DNA of 64,000 nucleotides from Symbiodinium natans (GCA_905221605.1 CAJNDS010001112.1:2146972-2210971), one strand, 5' to 3'. Shown: positions 27,927-38,186, counted from the first letter of the stretch. Numbers and translations: made by a program. The notes: generated by a model not told the origin, from the sequence alone.

Positions 27927-28035
27927 AACAAAGAAACTCCCAAGACCGACCGCAAAATGCAAGCCATCATATATGAAAACCCCCTTGGCCTTAGTGAAAC
28001 CGTGCAATAATCGGCCCCGAAGCTCACACGAGCCC
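27927..28035 (+). CDS. Possible exon (competing minus-strand frame)
   Basis: + strand TKKLPRPTAKCKPSYMKTPL, then ALVKPCNNRPRSSHEP, TGA. The minus strand 27882-28157 is open for 91 codons and also protein-like (YYKNFQGSCELRGRLLHGFT). Neighbour orientation favours +. Confidence 0.35.
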
Positions 28036-28212
28036 TGAAAGTTCTTATAGTATGCCCGTAGTATGCCCTTGGACTTCAAACTGTGCGAGTTTCCTTCCTT
28101 GCCCATGACTAGACTGTAACTTCTGTCGAGCGAGAAGCAAGGGTTTAAGTTTCTCACCCTAAATAACCCTAAACCCTAAACCCTAAACCCTAACCCTAAA
28201 CCCTAAACCCTA

Positions 28213-28366
28213 AACCCTACACCCTGCTTGCCGGAGAAGTGTTGCATTCAGAGCGCGCTCCCTCCAATCTCCGGCCCCGCCACGTTGTTCTTGCCTGTGC
28301 AAGGGCCGGGCCTTCACTACTGGGGAAGAAGGGGGCCCCTTTGCCCAAAGTGGGGCAAAAGGTACG
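28213..28366 (+). CDS. Exon before an AT microsatellite
   Basis: LPEKCCIQSALPPISGPATL, then FLPVQGPGLHYWGRRGPLCP and KWGKR. The (TATA)n tract at 28370-28455 follows. Confidence 0.5.
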
Positions 28367-28498
28367 AATGTATTTATATCTATATATACATATATATATA
28401 TACATATATATATATATACATATATACATATATATACATATATATATATATGTATATAATGTGTGTGTCCATGTATGTGTATATGTATATGTGTGGTA

Positions 28499-28643
28499 CT
28501 TCCAGAATCACTACTGTTCTCATGGACTAGAGAGCTCGAAATCCTCGATTCCTGAAGGGGCCTCCGCCGTCCTCTTTTCCCTTCACCTGATTTGCGTGCT
28601 AAGGCGTGCTCAAAGATGTCTAGGCACCGCGGCCACCGGGTGA
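28499..28643 (+). CDS. Exon ending in stop
   Basis: QNHYCSHGLESSKSSIPEGA, then SAVLFSLHLICVLRRAQRCL and GTAATG, TGA. Confidence 0.5.
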
Positions 28644-28747
28644 CCCTAAACCCTAAACCCTAAGCCCTAAACCCTAAACCCTTGACGGGTCCAGCCATAT
28701 GCCGTCCCAGGGCGCCGGCTCAGAGAGACCTCGGATGCCTTGTTATT

Positions 28748-28901
28748 CTATTAGTTGCTTAAGAACCCTGGAAAATATAGAACAATTCTTCCTTATTAAG
28801 GGTAATATGGGGATGATAATATTGAAATATTCTTCCTTTCTTAAGGGCAGTATAGGGATGATTAGTTGTTTATCCGTTTGGGGTTCTGAAGCAAATAGTA
28901 G
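28748..28901. mobile_element. Introner L, copy 2
   Basis: CTATTAGTTGCTTAAGAACC ... GGGGTTCTGAAGCAAATAGT. The interior repeats TTCTTCCTT(A/T)(C)TTAAGGG twice. Confidence 0.85.
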
Positions 28902-28915
28902 TTAGGGAGCAAACA

Positions 28916-29163
28916 GCGCGCAGCTGACGGATGACTCCGAAGGCTGCCTTAAAAACTTTGGGGCAGCTCTTGCACTTGGGATGTTCCCCCCTCTACTAGC
29001 AGCTCCTTTTTTAGGGATTATGGTAGGGGGTACTAGAATCCCTAGTGAGGACTGCTAGTCTAAGGGGGAACACCCCAATCTTACACCCTGATGCTGAGAA
29101 TCAGCAGGGTGTGAAGAGCGACATTTGCCACGCATCTTGTGGCGAAGTGCTCCGAAAACAGGG
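28916..29163 (+). CDS. Two exons joined across introner E
   Basis: Exons 28916-28971 and 29099-29163. A GC donor at 28972 (GCACTTGGGATG) and an AG at 29097-29098 leave the frame intact: NSAQLTDDSEGCLKNFGAAL|, then NQQGVKSDICHASCGEVLRK. Introner E copy 3 fills 28975-29079. Confidence 0.55.
28975..29079. mobile_element. Introner E, copy 3
   Basis: CTTGGGATGTTCCCCCC ... TAAGGGGGAACACCCCAA; inner inverted pair AGGGATTATGG / CTAGAATCCCTAG. Confidence 0.85.
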
Positions 29164-29256
29164 GGCTTAGTATCTGGGTGGGTACACTTACACTTTTTGG
29201 GATACTATAACCCCCTATAAAACTGTACCCTGTACCCTAAACCCTAAACCCTAAAC

Positions 29257-29371
29257 CCTGTAAGGGTCCATGTACCTCTTTAATATATACTTGATCCCTA
29301 TAGCTACTGTCTAGTTCGAAACGCGCTAACGCCCAGGTTCATACTATGCAGGTACATGGACCCTTACAGGG
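29257..29371. mobile_element. Introner B, copy 3
   Basis: CCCTGTAAGGGTCCATGTAC ... GGTACATGGACCCTTACAGG. The inverted match extends past the usual TIR. Preceded by a G half element at 29168. Confidence 0.85.
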
Positions 29372-29408
29372 GAAGGGAAGATGGGTACTGTATCTCTTTT
29401 CTTTCAAG

Positions 29409-29477
29409 AGAAGCATCCGCAAAGCGCGGCAGTTGATTGAATCTCCTTTTGCAAGGCTCGACAATGCCAAGCCCTAA
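29409..29477 (+). CDS. Short basic exon
   Basis: Acceptor CTTTCAAG. RSIRKARQLIESPFARLDNA, then KP, TAA in a CCCTAAA run. Confidence 0.4.
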   Translation, partial: RSIRKARQLIESPFARLDNAKP

Positions 29478-29511
29478 ACCCTAAACCCTCCAGAGGCCGC
29501 CGCCGCCCCCC

Positions 29512-29600
29512 CCACAAGCTGCCTTGACGCCATGATTCACGACATACGATTGGATTTTTCCCGACAATTTTGGGCCATTCTACGATGTTTTGGGGCCTTA
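29512..29600 (+). CDS. Exon, unknown protein
   Basis: TSCLDAMIHDIRLDFSRQFW, then AILRCFGAL, into a CCCTAAA array. Confidence 0.5.
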
Positions 29601-29700
29601 AACCCCAAGCCCTAAACCCCAAACCCCAGACCCCAAACCCCAAACCCCAAAAAAAAAAAAACCTAAACCCTAAACCCCAAACCCTAAACCCTAAACCCTA

Positions 29701-29784
29701 CAGACCGAATGCGAGGTCTTGTTGCTTCTGGCCTTCTTCCGGCCCCGCACCTGCCCGGGACCGAAGCATTTGGGGGTTTCCTAA
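29701..29784 (+). CDS. Exon into introner K
   Basis: TECEVLLLLAFFRPRTCPGP, then KHLG. The next bases start introner K. Confidence 0.5.
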   Translation, partial: QTECEVLLLLAFFRPRTCPGPKHLGVS

Positions 29785-29868
29785 AATAGGGGGTACCTTC
29801 TTGGATCCTAGGTACCTTCTTGGGGGTCCTTCTATTTGGGGGTCCCCCTATTTTCGGACACCCCCATG
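29771..29868. mobile_element. Introner family K, copy 1
   Basis: GGGGGTTTCCTAAAATAGGG ... CCCTATTTTCGGACACCCCC; interior GTACCTTCTTGG twice. Copies/remnants: 7625, 9917, 43884, 46995, 51085. Confidence 0.8.
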
Positions 29869-30174
29869 TGAGCCCAGGATAGGTGTGCAGGGTTTAGGGT
29901 TCAGGGTTTAGGGTTTTTGTGGGTTTAGGGTTTAGGGCTTTGGGGCCAGAGGGTTCAGCTAAGAGGCATCTGTTGCTCTCGGTATGCCTAATAGACGAGG
30001 CCCTTGCTTGCCAAAATTGAAATCATGATGAACCTTGAACCCTATAAACGCTATGACTATTAATAAAACACTATACCCCTAAACCTCAAACCTTATCCAG
30101 TACCTAAGACCTCAACCCTACCACCACCACGCACCCACCTAAACCCTAAACCCTAAACCCTAAATCCTAAATCC

Positions 30175-30264
30175 TTGATGGTGACTACCAGGTGGGGGCG
30201 TCTTGACTGGTGGCTGCTCGGCGCTCTGCGACCTCGACTCGCTCAAGGCAGGCCTACCACAGTA
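30175..30264 (+). CDS. Exon before introner C
   Basis: MVTTRWGRLDWWLLGALRPR, then LAQGRPTTVG. Introner C begins at 30265 (GGAGGTTCATGGTACTT). Confidence 0.45.
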
Positions 30265-30385
30265 GGAGGTTCATGGTACTTATCATTTTTTCTAGCTGTA
30301 CCTCTAAGCCCCTTGAGTGCCCTGATCTGGTTAGAAGTGCAGTTAAAAGATCTTACCCTGGTATGGTTAGAAGTGCAGTTATCAG
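30265..30385. mobile_element. Introner C, copy 4
   Basis: Left GGAGGTTCATGGTACTTA, then TAAGCCCCTTGAGTGCCCT and two GGTTAGAAGTGCAGTT. The right TIR is weak. Confidence 0.65.
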
Positions 30386-30621
30386 TTCTAATGTTGACTT
30401 CCACAGTCGCAGGGCTTATGTTCGAAAACGTATGTGCCGCGCTCTCTCTCCCTGTAAATGTGCATATATATGTATATGTATGCATGTGTATATATATAGA
30501 GAGAGATGTAACCATTGAAATGTATATATATATATATAGATATATACAGATTGTAATATGATATGAGAAAATGTAGTACAAAAAGTCTGTAAATCTTCAA
30601 TATAGCCACGTACTCTTTCAG

Positions 30622-30699
30622 GCAGAATTGCAAGATGCGCCCATCCTTGCCTTTAGGAACTTTCCTGCGTCCCTTCCCTTCTTGGTGACTCACACGTAA
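30622..30699 (+). CDS. Terminal exon, unknown protein
   Basis: Acceptor CTCTTTCAG. AELQDAPILAFRNFPASLPF, then LVTHT, TAA. AT-rich DNA upstream (30460-30600) is repeat. Confidence 0.55.
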   Translation, partial: AELQDAPILAFRNFPASLPFLVTHT

Positions 30700-30715
30700 A
30701 ACAACCCCAGCCCCT

Positions 30716-30866
30716 ACTTGAAGGTTCGTGGTACTTAGTAGCCAATTATAACTGTACTTATAAAAGTACTTATAAGCCCCTTAAGTGCCCTAATATAGTT
30801 TTCTGATTTGGGTTCTAAGTGCAGTTATAATTGGTTACTAAGTACCATGAACCCTCCAAGTAAACA
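30716..30866. mobile_element. Introner C, copy 5 (most complete)
   Basis: ACTTGAAGGTTCGTGGTACT ... AAGTACCATGAACCCTCCAA. TAGCCAATTATAACT inverted as AGTTATAATTGGTTA. Confidence 0.85.
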
Positions 30867-31080
30867 CCCTGAACCCAGTCGAGTGGGCAGGTCCGGGCCG
30901 TTTCGCTTTTCGGACGCTCTCAGGACATGGGTTCAGGGCTTGCAGGGTGGGGTGGGGGGGGGGGGGGGTTGGCATCCTTACTGTGCCAACTGCAACTACA
31001 ACTCTATGGGGCTTGTTGAACCGAAGCTACCATTTCATGCCATGGTGCTTGAACTAAGAACTAAGGGCCATTCGCTGTAA
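30867..31080 (+). CDS. Exon containing a G13 tract
   Basis: RVGRSGPFRFSDALRTWVQG, poly-G read as glycines, then WHPYCANCNYNSMGLVEPKL and VLELRTKGHSL, TAA. CANC. The G tract (30954-30967) would shift frame if its length varies. Confidence 0.5.
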
Positions 31081-31199
31081 ATCATGAAGTTAGCTTCCCT
31101 TGCCTTTGGGAGTGCTAGCATTAGTTTAGGGCTGCCATGCATTCAGGGTTGAGGGGTTGAAGGGGGTTTCCGTCAAGAAACCCGAAACCTACACCCCAA

Positions 31200-31268
31200 A
31201 ACCACTTGGATGCAACAAAAAAGAGGAGGATTCCGTCAAAGAAGTGCCTCAACCCTTCACCTTAAACC
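31200..31268 (+). CDS. Basic exon
   Basis: HLDATKKRRIPSKKCLNPSP, TAA. Confidence 0.45.
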
Positions 31269-31289
31269 CCTAAAAAGCAAAACCCTAAA

Positions 31290-31395
31290 GTGCAGGAGTC
31301 GAGGTGGGTTCTTCCCATCACGGGAAGGCAGAAGCTGACTCTCGATGACCTGCAGCACGCTGGCGGCCAAGGAACTTTGAACCAACTCAAGCTCG
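31290..31395 (+). CDS. Exon, unknown protein
   Basis: QESRWVLPITGRQKLTLDDL, then QHAGGQGTLNQLKLG. Followed by the G-rich tract; the next exon begins with a similar QLKL. Confidence 0.55.
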
Positions 31396-31672
31396 GGCTT
31401 TGGGGTTTGGGGGGTTAGAGTTTAGGGTTTGGGGTTTGGGGTTTGGGGGGGTTTGGGGGGTTTTTTTAGGGGTTTTGGGTTTTGTGTTGGGGGGGGGGGG
31501 GTTTGGGGGGTTTTGGGGGTTGGGTTTGTGGGTTTGGGGGGGGGGGTGGTTGGGGGGTGGTTTGGGGGGGGGGTTTTGGGGGTTTTGGGGGGTTTTGGGG
31601 GCGTTGGGGGGGGTTTGGGGGGGGTTTGGGGGGGGTTTGGGGGGGGTTTGGGGGGTTGGGGGTTGGGGGTAC
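31395..31672 (+). repeat. G-rich degenerate GGGGTTT tract
   Basis: Runs of 4-12 G separated by TTT, apparently decayed or expanded telomere-type repeat. Long open frames on both strands here (glycine/tryptophan one way, proline the other) are composition artefacts. It lies between exons 31290-31395 and 31680-31753. Confidence 0.85.
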
Positions 31673-31679
31673 CCAACTA

Positions 31680-31917
31680 AAGCTGGTCACATCCGTCGCT
31701 TCGGCAGTGAGCAGAGCGGCCAGCACATCCATGGATTTCAGGCGAAGCAGTCTGCAACTATATCCCCCCTGGGGAGTTATTTTAAATTTTTGTTTATATT
31801 AAACCCAAGAGGATATTTAAGACATACTTCTTCTATTAATTCAGGTTCTAAGGGGAGTATAGGCAAGCTCAGGTGAACACCCTCAGGCAAGCCGTGTCGG
31901 GGCCTTATGTTTGGTAG
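31680..31917 (+). CDS. Two exons joined across introner J
   Basis: Exons 31680-31753 and 31863-31917. Removing 31754-31862 (GC-AG) gives KLVTSVASAVSRAASTSMDF, then RRSSL|QAQVNTLRQAVSG. The following frame 31911-32142 is offset, so a further junction lies near 31900. Confidence 0.6.
31754..31862 (+). mobile_element. Introner J, copy 3, with GCAA duplication
   Basis: GCAACTATATCCCC ... AGGGGAGTATAG, followed by GCAA again. The 5' GC is the first half of the 4-bp TSD; the 3' AG is the last base pair of the element. Confidence 0.85.
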
Positions 31918-32142
31918 ATGATAGCCCTCCACTGTTGGTGGGCTCAGCCGAAGAGTCACTTGCCACCAGGGCTGCTGTCATGCGCAGGCACGCAGTGACA
32001 CGTTGCTTACAAGAGTTGACCTTCATGAAGCCCAGTGGCACCCTTTGCCTTTTTTTTGCTCTGGGTTCCCTTATAAAGTAACCAACCGAAAAGAAGGGTG
32101 CCCTTATTGCAATATGGTTGCTGGGCTACCAAGCCTTCATGG
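31911..32142 (+). CDS. Exon interrupted by introner A, copy 4
   Basis: VDDSPPLLVGSAEESLATRA, then AVMRRHAVTRCLQELTFM. The element at 32028-32133 is flanked by CCTTCATG twice. With one CCTTCATG kept, the frame continues EA and stops (TGA). Confidence 0.5.
32028..32133 (+). mobile_element. Introner A, copy 4, 8-bp TSD
   Basis: GCCCAGTGGCACCC ... GGTTGCTGGGCTACCAAG; TSD CCTTCATG at 32020-32027 and 32134-32141. The left TIR has lost CTTGGTA. Confidence 0.85.
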
Positions 32143-32361
32143 AAGCCTGATGGACAGCTGAGAAGCAGCAATCAGGTCCAGCGCCTTTGAGGTGGATGAT
32201 GACGTGGCAGGCGCGCGCCCCTGCTGTGGCACTTTGTTAATTTTTGCTTGGCATGCACTCATTTATAGTGGACAGCCCTAAACCAAAAACCCTAAACCCT
32301 AATTGGGGAGCATGCTCACGTGCCATTGTTTTTTTTTTGTGGGGGGGTGTATGCCCACCAG

Positions 32362-32570
32362 GCAAAGACGAGGCCAAGGACAAGAAAGACGCAGCCAAGC
32401 CAGACCCCAAGAACTCACACCCAGGTAGGCCCTGGGGATATTTTCATCTTTTCCCTTGGTTTAAGAGGGCTCTATTCAGGAATATTTTTCAGAGGGTTTC
32501 AAGGGCCATCCTAGACATTGTGCCCAAGGCTCATGCCTGTTGGGAGACTCTTCCTACTTGTGCTCTTTAA
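32362..32570 (+). CDS. Lysine-rich C-terminal gene part joined across introner N
   Basis: Exons 32362-32424 and 32515-32570. Removing 32425-32514 (GT-AG) joins in phase 1: KDEAKDKKDAAKPDPKNSHP|, then DIVPKAHACWETLPTCAL, TAA. Charged, likely disordered segment. Confidence 0.6.
32425..32514 (+). mobile_element. Introner family N (an intron)
   Basis: GTAGGCCCTGGGGATATTTT ... TTTCAAGGGCCATCCTAG. Similar words near 16740 (GGATTTCAAGGGCC), 19541 (GTAGGCCCTT) and 26860. Confidence 0.7.
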
Positions 32571-32724
32571 GCCTCGAAGCCCCGAAACCTCGCGACTACG
32601 AGCGTCGAAGCCCCCAAACCCACAGCAGTGCTCCAAGGGCCTAACGCTTTCGGCTTCCACGAATCCCTAAACCCTATAAACCCTCTAACCCTAAACCACT
32701 CAAATCCCCATCCACTTTTCCAGG

Positions 32725-32785
32725 GTCGAAGCCCGCAGCCACTAGTTGTAAGTGGAGTCATCCGGCCCTACAAAACCCTAAACCC
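32725..32785 (+). CDS. Short exon
   Basis: Acceptor ACTTTTCCAG. GRSPQPLVVSGVIRPYKTL, into CCCTAAA. Confidence 0.45.
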
Positions 32786-32818
32786 TAAACCTTAAACCCA
32801 TTGGTCATAAGTATGATC

Positions 32819-32896
32819 CCTTACCCTACACTTCAAGCGACCTATTGGCAAGGTTTTCTAGAGCCCTTTGGGAGAACAATCAGGTCCCTGGATGGG
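32819..32896 (+). CDS. Exon before a 100-bp array
   Basis: PYPTLQATYWQGFLEPFGRT, then IRSLDG; array 32895-33000 follows. A second frame is also open. Confidence 0.4.
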
Positions 32897-33000
32897 TTTA
32901 GGGTTTAGGGTTTAGGGTTCAGGGTTTAGGGTTTAGGGTTTAGGGTTTAGGGTTTAGGGTTTAGGGTTTAGGGTTTAGGGTTTAGGGTTTAGGGTTTAGG

Positions 33001-33063
33001 GTGCACAAGCTCCCCTGCCCCATACCTCAAGAACACTTAAGCGATGCACGCGATGTTCTACTG
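33001..33063 (+). CDS. Short exon before introner L
   Basis: VHKLPCPIPQEHLSDARDVL; introner L copy 3 begins at 33058. Confidence 0.4.
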
Positions 33064-33143
33064 TTCTCTTAAGAACCTCCCGAGGTGAAAAATGGAGGTC
33101 ATTGTGTTTTACGTTTTTGGGAGGTTCCTTAGCAAATAGTAGT
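33058..33143. mobile_element. Introner L, copy 3
   Basis: CTACTGTTCTCTTAAGAACC ... GGTTCCTTAGCAAATAGTAG. (TA)n repeats follow to 33300. Confidence 0.8.
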
Positions 33144-33353
33144 ATTCCTTATGTATATATATATATATATATGTATCCATCTAATATACATACATATATA
33201 GTATAATAGTATATATGTATATAAGGTATATATCTACACATATCATCATCATCGACTGCACTGAGCCCGAAGTCAGAATGGTCATGTAGATATATATGTA
33301 CGAGGAACCTCTATGTACTATTTGATGATTCTGTTTCTGCTAGACTAAGGAGG

Positions 33354-36195
33354 GGGTTTGAATAGTTTGAATAGTTTGGGATTCCAGCCTGGGGCCAGCA
33401 AACTATTCAAACTATTCAAACCTGGGGGGGTTTGAATAGTTTGAATAGTTTGGGGGTCCGGCCTGGGGCCCCCAAACTATTCAAACTATTCAAACTATTC
33501 AAACTATTCAAACTATTCAAACTATTCAAACTATTCAAACCTGGGGGTTTGAATAGTTTGGGCGCCCGGCCTGGGGCCCCCAAACTATTCAAACTATTCA
33601 AACTATTCAAACTATTCAAACCTGGGGGGTTTGAATAGTTTGAATAGTTTAGGGGTCCGGCCTGGGGCCGCAAACTATTCAAACTATTCAAACCTGGGGG
33701 TTTGAATAGTTTGAATAGTTTGAATAGTTTGAATAGTTTGAATAGTTTGAATAGTTTGAATAGTTTGAATAGTTTGAATAGTTTGGGGGGGAGGGGGGGG
33801 GGGCGGGAGGCTAAATTACGCGCCCGGGCCTCACCCCAATATTAAATTACGAGCCCGGGCCTCACCCCAATACTAAATTACGAGCCCGGGCCTAAATTAC
33901 GAGCCCGGCCCTCCCCCCAATACTAAATTACGAGCCCGGGCCCCCCCTCAATACTAAATTACGAGCCCGCTCCCCCCAATACTAAATTACGAGCCCGGGC
34001 CTCCCCCCAATACTAAATTACGAGCCCGGGCCTGGGGGGTTTGAATAGTTTGAATAGCTTGGTGGTCCGGCCCACGGCCCCCAAACTATTCAAACTATTC
34101 AAACTATTCAAACCTGGGGGGTTTGAATAGTTTGAACCAGGTTTGAATAGTTTGAATAGTTTAGGGGTCCGGCCTGGGGCCGCAAACTATTCAAACTATT
34201 CAAACCCCCAAACCTGGGGGTTTGAATAGTTTGAATAGTTTGGGGGGGGGGGGAGGCCAAATTACGAGCCCGGGCCTCACCCCAATACTAAATTACAAGC
34301 CCGGGCCTCACCCCAATTCTAAATTACGAGCCCGGGCCTCACCCCAATACTAAATTACGAGCCCGGGCCTCACCCCAATACTAAATTACGAGCCCGGGCC
34401 TCCCCCAATACTAAATTACGAGCCCGGCCCTCCCCCCAACACTAAATTACGAGCCCGGGCCTCCCCTCAATACTAAATTACGAGCCCGGGCCTCCCCCCA
34501 ATACTAAATTACGAGCCCGGGCCTCCCCCCAATACTAAATTACGAGCCCGGGCCTGGGGGGTTTGAATAGTTTGAATAGCTTGGGGGCCCGGCCCGGGGC
34601 CCCCAAACTATTCAAACTATTCAAACTATTCAAACCTGGGGGGTTTGAATAGTTTGAATAGTTTAGGGGTCCGGCCTGGGGCCGCAAACTATTCAAACTA
34701 TTCAAACCTGGGGGTTTGAATAGTTTGAATAGTTTGAATAGTTTGAATAGTTTGAATAGTTTGAATAGTTTGAATAGTTTGGTTTGGGGGGGGGGAGGCT
34801 AAATTACGAGCCCGGGCCTCACCCCAATACTAAATTACGAGCCCGGGCCTCCCCCAATACTAAATGACGAGCCCGGCCCTCCCCCCAATACTAAATTACG
34901 AGCCCGGGCCTCCCCTCAATACTAAATTACGAGCCCGGGCCTCCCCCCAATACTAAATTACGAGCCCGGGCCTCCCCCCAATACTAAATTACGAGCCCGG
35001 GCCTGGGGGGTTTGATTAGTTTGAACAGCTTGGGGGTCCGGCCCGGGGCCCCCAAACTATTCAAACTATTCAAACTATTCAAACTATTCAAACTATTCAA
35101 ACTATTCAAACTATTCAAACCTGGGGGGTTTGAATAGTTTGAATAGTTTAGGGGTCCGGCCTGGGGCCGCAAACTATTCAAACTGTTCAAACCTGGTGGT
35201 TTGAATAGTTTGAATACTTTGAATAGTTTGAATAGTTTGAATAGTTTGGGGGGGGGGGGGGGGGGGGGGGAGGCTAAATTACGAGCCCGGGCCTCACCCC
35301 AATACTAAATTACGAGCCCGGACCTCCCCCAATACTAAATTACGAGCCCGGCCCTCCCCCCAATACTAAATTACGAGCCCGGGCCTCCCCTCAATACTAA
35401 ATTACGAGTCTGGGCCTCCCCCCAATACTAAATTACGAGCCCGGGCCTCCCCCCAATACTAAATTACGAGCCCGGGCCTGGGGGGTTTGAATAGTTTGAA
35501 TAGCTTGGGGGTCCGGCCCGGGGCCCCCAAACTATTCAAACTATTCAAACTATTCAAACTATTCAAACTATTCAAACTATTCAAACCTGGGGGGTTTGAA
35601 TAGTTTGAATAGTTTAGGGGTCCGGCCTGGGGCCGCAAACTATTCAAACTATTCAAACCTGGGGGTTTGAATTGTTTGAATAGTTTGAATAGCCGGGCCT
35701 CCCCCCAATACTAAATTACGAGCCCGGGCCTGGGGGGTTTGAATAGTTTGAATAGCTTGGGGGTCCGGCCCGGGGCCCCCAAAACTATTCAAACTATTCA
35801 AACTATTCAAACCTGGGGGGTTTGAATAGTTTGAATAGTTTAGGGGTCCGGCCTGGGGCCGCAAACTATTCAAACTATTCAAACCTGGGGGTTTGAATAG
35901 TTTGAATAGTTTGAATAGTTTGAACAGTTTGAATAGTTTGAATAGTTTGAATAGTTTGGGGGGGGGGGGGGGGGGGGGGGGAGGCTAAATTACGAGCCCG
36001 GGCCTCACCCCAATACTAAATTACGAGCCCGGGCCTCCCCCAATACTAAATTACGAGCCCGGCCCTCCCCCCAATACTAAATTGCGAGCCCGGGCCTCCC
36101 CTCAATACTAAATTACGAGCCCGGCCCTCCCCCCAATACTAAATTACGAGCCCGGGCCTCCTCCCAATACTAAATTACGAGCCCGGGCCTCCCCC
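33354..36195. repeat. Higher-order satellite: 9-bp AAACTATTC plus 31-bp CCCGGGCC unit
   Basis: Blocks of AAACTATTC and its complement GAATAGTTT, separated by GGTCCGGCCTGGGGCC, alternate with runs of the 31-bp unit AAATTACGAGCCCGGGCC plus TCCCCCCAATACT. The combined block recurs about six times with unit lengths of roughly 300-600 bp. Open frames (NSLNSL... and KLFKLF...) are repeat translations. Confidence 0.95.
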
Positions 36196-37232
36196 ATTTT
36201 GGGAGCGCAGTTTTCCAAAAACTTAAGGGGGACACTGCTTGCGATTTGTCATTTTGGGAGCTCAGTTTTCCAAAAACTTAGAGGGGGACACTGCTTGCGA
36301 TTTGTCATTTTGGGAGCTCAGTTTCCAAAAACTTAAGGGGGACACTGCTTGCGATTTGTCATTTTGGGAGCTCGGTTTTCAAAAAACTTAAGGGGGACAC
36401 TGCTTGCGATTTGTCATTTTGGGGGCTCGGGCTCAGTTTTCCAAAAACTTAAGGGGGACACTGCTTGCCATTTGTCATTTTGGCAGCTCGGTTTTCCAAA
36501 AACTTAATGGGGACACTGCTTGCGATTTGTCATTTGGGGAGCTCAGTTTTCCAAAACCCTACGGGGGACACTGCTTGCGATTTGTCATTTTGGGTGCGCA
36601 GTTTTCCAAAAACTTAAGGGGGACACTGCTTGCGATTTGTCATTTTGGGAGCTCGGTTTTCCAAGGACACTGCTTGCGATTTGTCATTTTGGGAGCTCAG
36701 TTTTCAAAAAACTTAAGGGGGACACTGCTTGCGATTTGTCATTTTGGGAGCTCAGTTTTCCAAAAACTTAAGGGGTACACTGCTTGCGATTTGTCATTTT
36801 GGGAGCTCAGTTTTCAAAAAACTTAAGGGGGACACTGCTTGCGATTTGTCATTTTGGGAGCTCGGTTTTCCAAAAACTTAGAGGGGGACGCTGCTTGCGA
36901 TTTGTCATTTTGGGAGCTCAGTTTTCAAAAAACTTAAGGGGGACACTGCTTGCGATTTGTCATTTTGGGAGCTCAGTTTTCCAAAAGCTTAAGGGGGACA
37001 CTGCTTGCGATTTGTCATTTTGGGAGCGCAATTTTCCAAAACCCTACGGGGGACACTGCTTGCGATTTGTCATTTTGGGGGCTCAGTTTTCCAAAAAGTT
37101 AAGGGGGGACACTGCTTGCGATTTGTCATTTTGGGAGCTCAGTTTTTCGAAAACTTAAGGGGGACACTGCTTGCGATTTGTCATTTTGGGAGCTCAGTTT
37201 TCCAAAAACTTAAGGGGGACAATGCTTGCGAG
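36195..37232 (+). repeat. 56-57-bp tandem satellite, about 18 units
   Basis: Unit: GACACTGCTTGCGATTTGTC, ATTTTGGGAGCTCAGTTTTC, CAAAAACTTAAGGGG. Fifty-six is not a multiple of three, so one frame cycles through all three unit frames and still stays open for 140 codons. Reads as repeat, not gene. Confidence 0.95.
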
Positions 37233-37235
37233 GCC

Positions 37236-37260
37236 AGCCTGGGGGGGGGGGGGGGGGGGA
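37236..37260. repeat. G tract between two satellites
   Basis: G18 followed by AGGG, joining the 56-bp and 55-bp satellites; a short AAACTATTC stretch follows. Confidence 0.9.
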
Positions 37261-37309
37261 GGGTTTGAATAGTTTATTCAAACTATTTAAACTATTCAAA
37301 CCAAGTAAA

Positions 37310-37965
37310 CTCGCAAGCCCTGGTCCTCAAGATTTTGGGCTCAAATCAAATCGCAAGCCCTGGTCTCTAAGATGTTGGGTTCCATTTTCGCTCCAAGGAG
37401 TTAAATCTTAAGCCCTGGTGCCTAAGATTTTGTCTCATTTTTGCGCCAAAGAGTCAAATCGCAAACCCTGGTCCCAAAGATTTTGGGTTTAAATTTTGCT
37501 CCAAAGAGTCAAATCGCAAGCCCTGGTCCCTACGATTTTGGGCTCAATTGTTGCGCAAAAAAGTCAAATCGCAAGCCCTGGTCCCTAAGATTTTGGGGTC
37601 GATTTGTGCTCCAGAAAGTCAAATCGCAAGCCCTGGTCCCTGAGATTTGGGCACAGTTTTTGCTCAAATCGCAAGCCCTGGTCCCTAAGATTTTGGGCAC
37701 AATTTTTGCTCCAAAGAGTCAAATCGCAAGCCTTGGTCCCTAAGATTTTGGGTTCAGTTTGTGCTCCAAAGAGTAAAATCGCAAGCCCTGGTCCCTAAGA
37801 TTTCGGGCTCAATTTTTGCTCCAAGGAGTCAAATCGCAAGCCCTGGCCCCTAAAATTTTGGGCTCAATTTTTGCGCCAAAGAGTCAAATCGCAAGCCCTG
37901 GTCAACTCGCAAGCCCTGGTCCCTAAGATTTTGGGGCTCAATTTTTGCGACAAAGAGTTTTCTAT
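37310..37965 (+). repeat. 55-bp tandem satellite, about 12 units
   Basis: Unit: AAATCGCAAGCCCTGGTCCC, TAAGATTTTGGGCTCAATTT, TTGCTCCAAAGAGTC. Some units are truncated (37660, 37900). Confidence 0.95.
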
Positions 37966-38039
37966 TGCTAAAGAGAAAGATAAGATGATAATAGAGAAGA
38001 TGGGTATATATACATGTTTTCCTACCTTGCTCCTCCTTC

Positions 38040-38186
38040 TCCCTCTCCTCTCATTCCCTCCGTCTCTCGCTCTTGGTCTCGTTCTTTCTTTCTCAGTCTC
38101 CCTCACTCTCGCTCTCGCTCTCGCTCTCGCTCTCACATTCACTCCACTCACACTCACACTCACACTCACACTCACACTCACACTCA

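Noticed and set aside
31422-31732. Proline- or glycine-rich protein
   Set aside because: Translation of the G-rich tract.
36404-36826. 140-codon open frame as a gene
   Set aside because: It is a translation of the 56-bp satellite.
36195-37965. CRISPR array
   Set aside because: Regular spacing, but the whole 55-57-bp unit is conserved and there are no variable spacers; these are tandem satellites in eukaryotic DNA.
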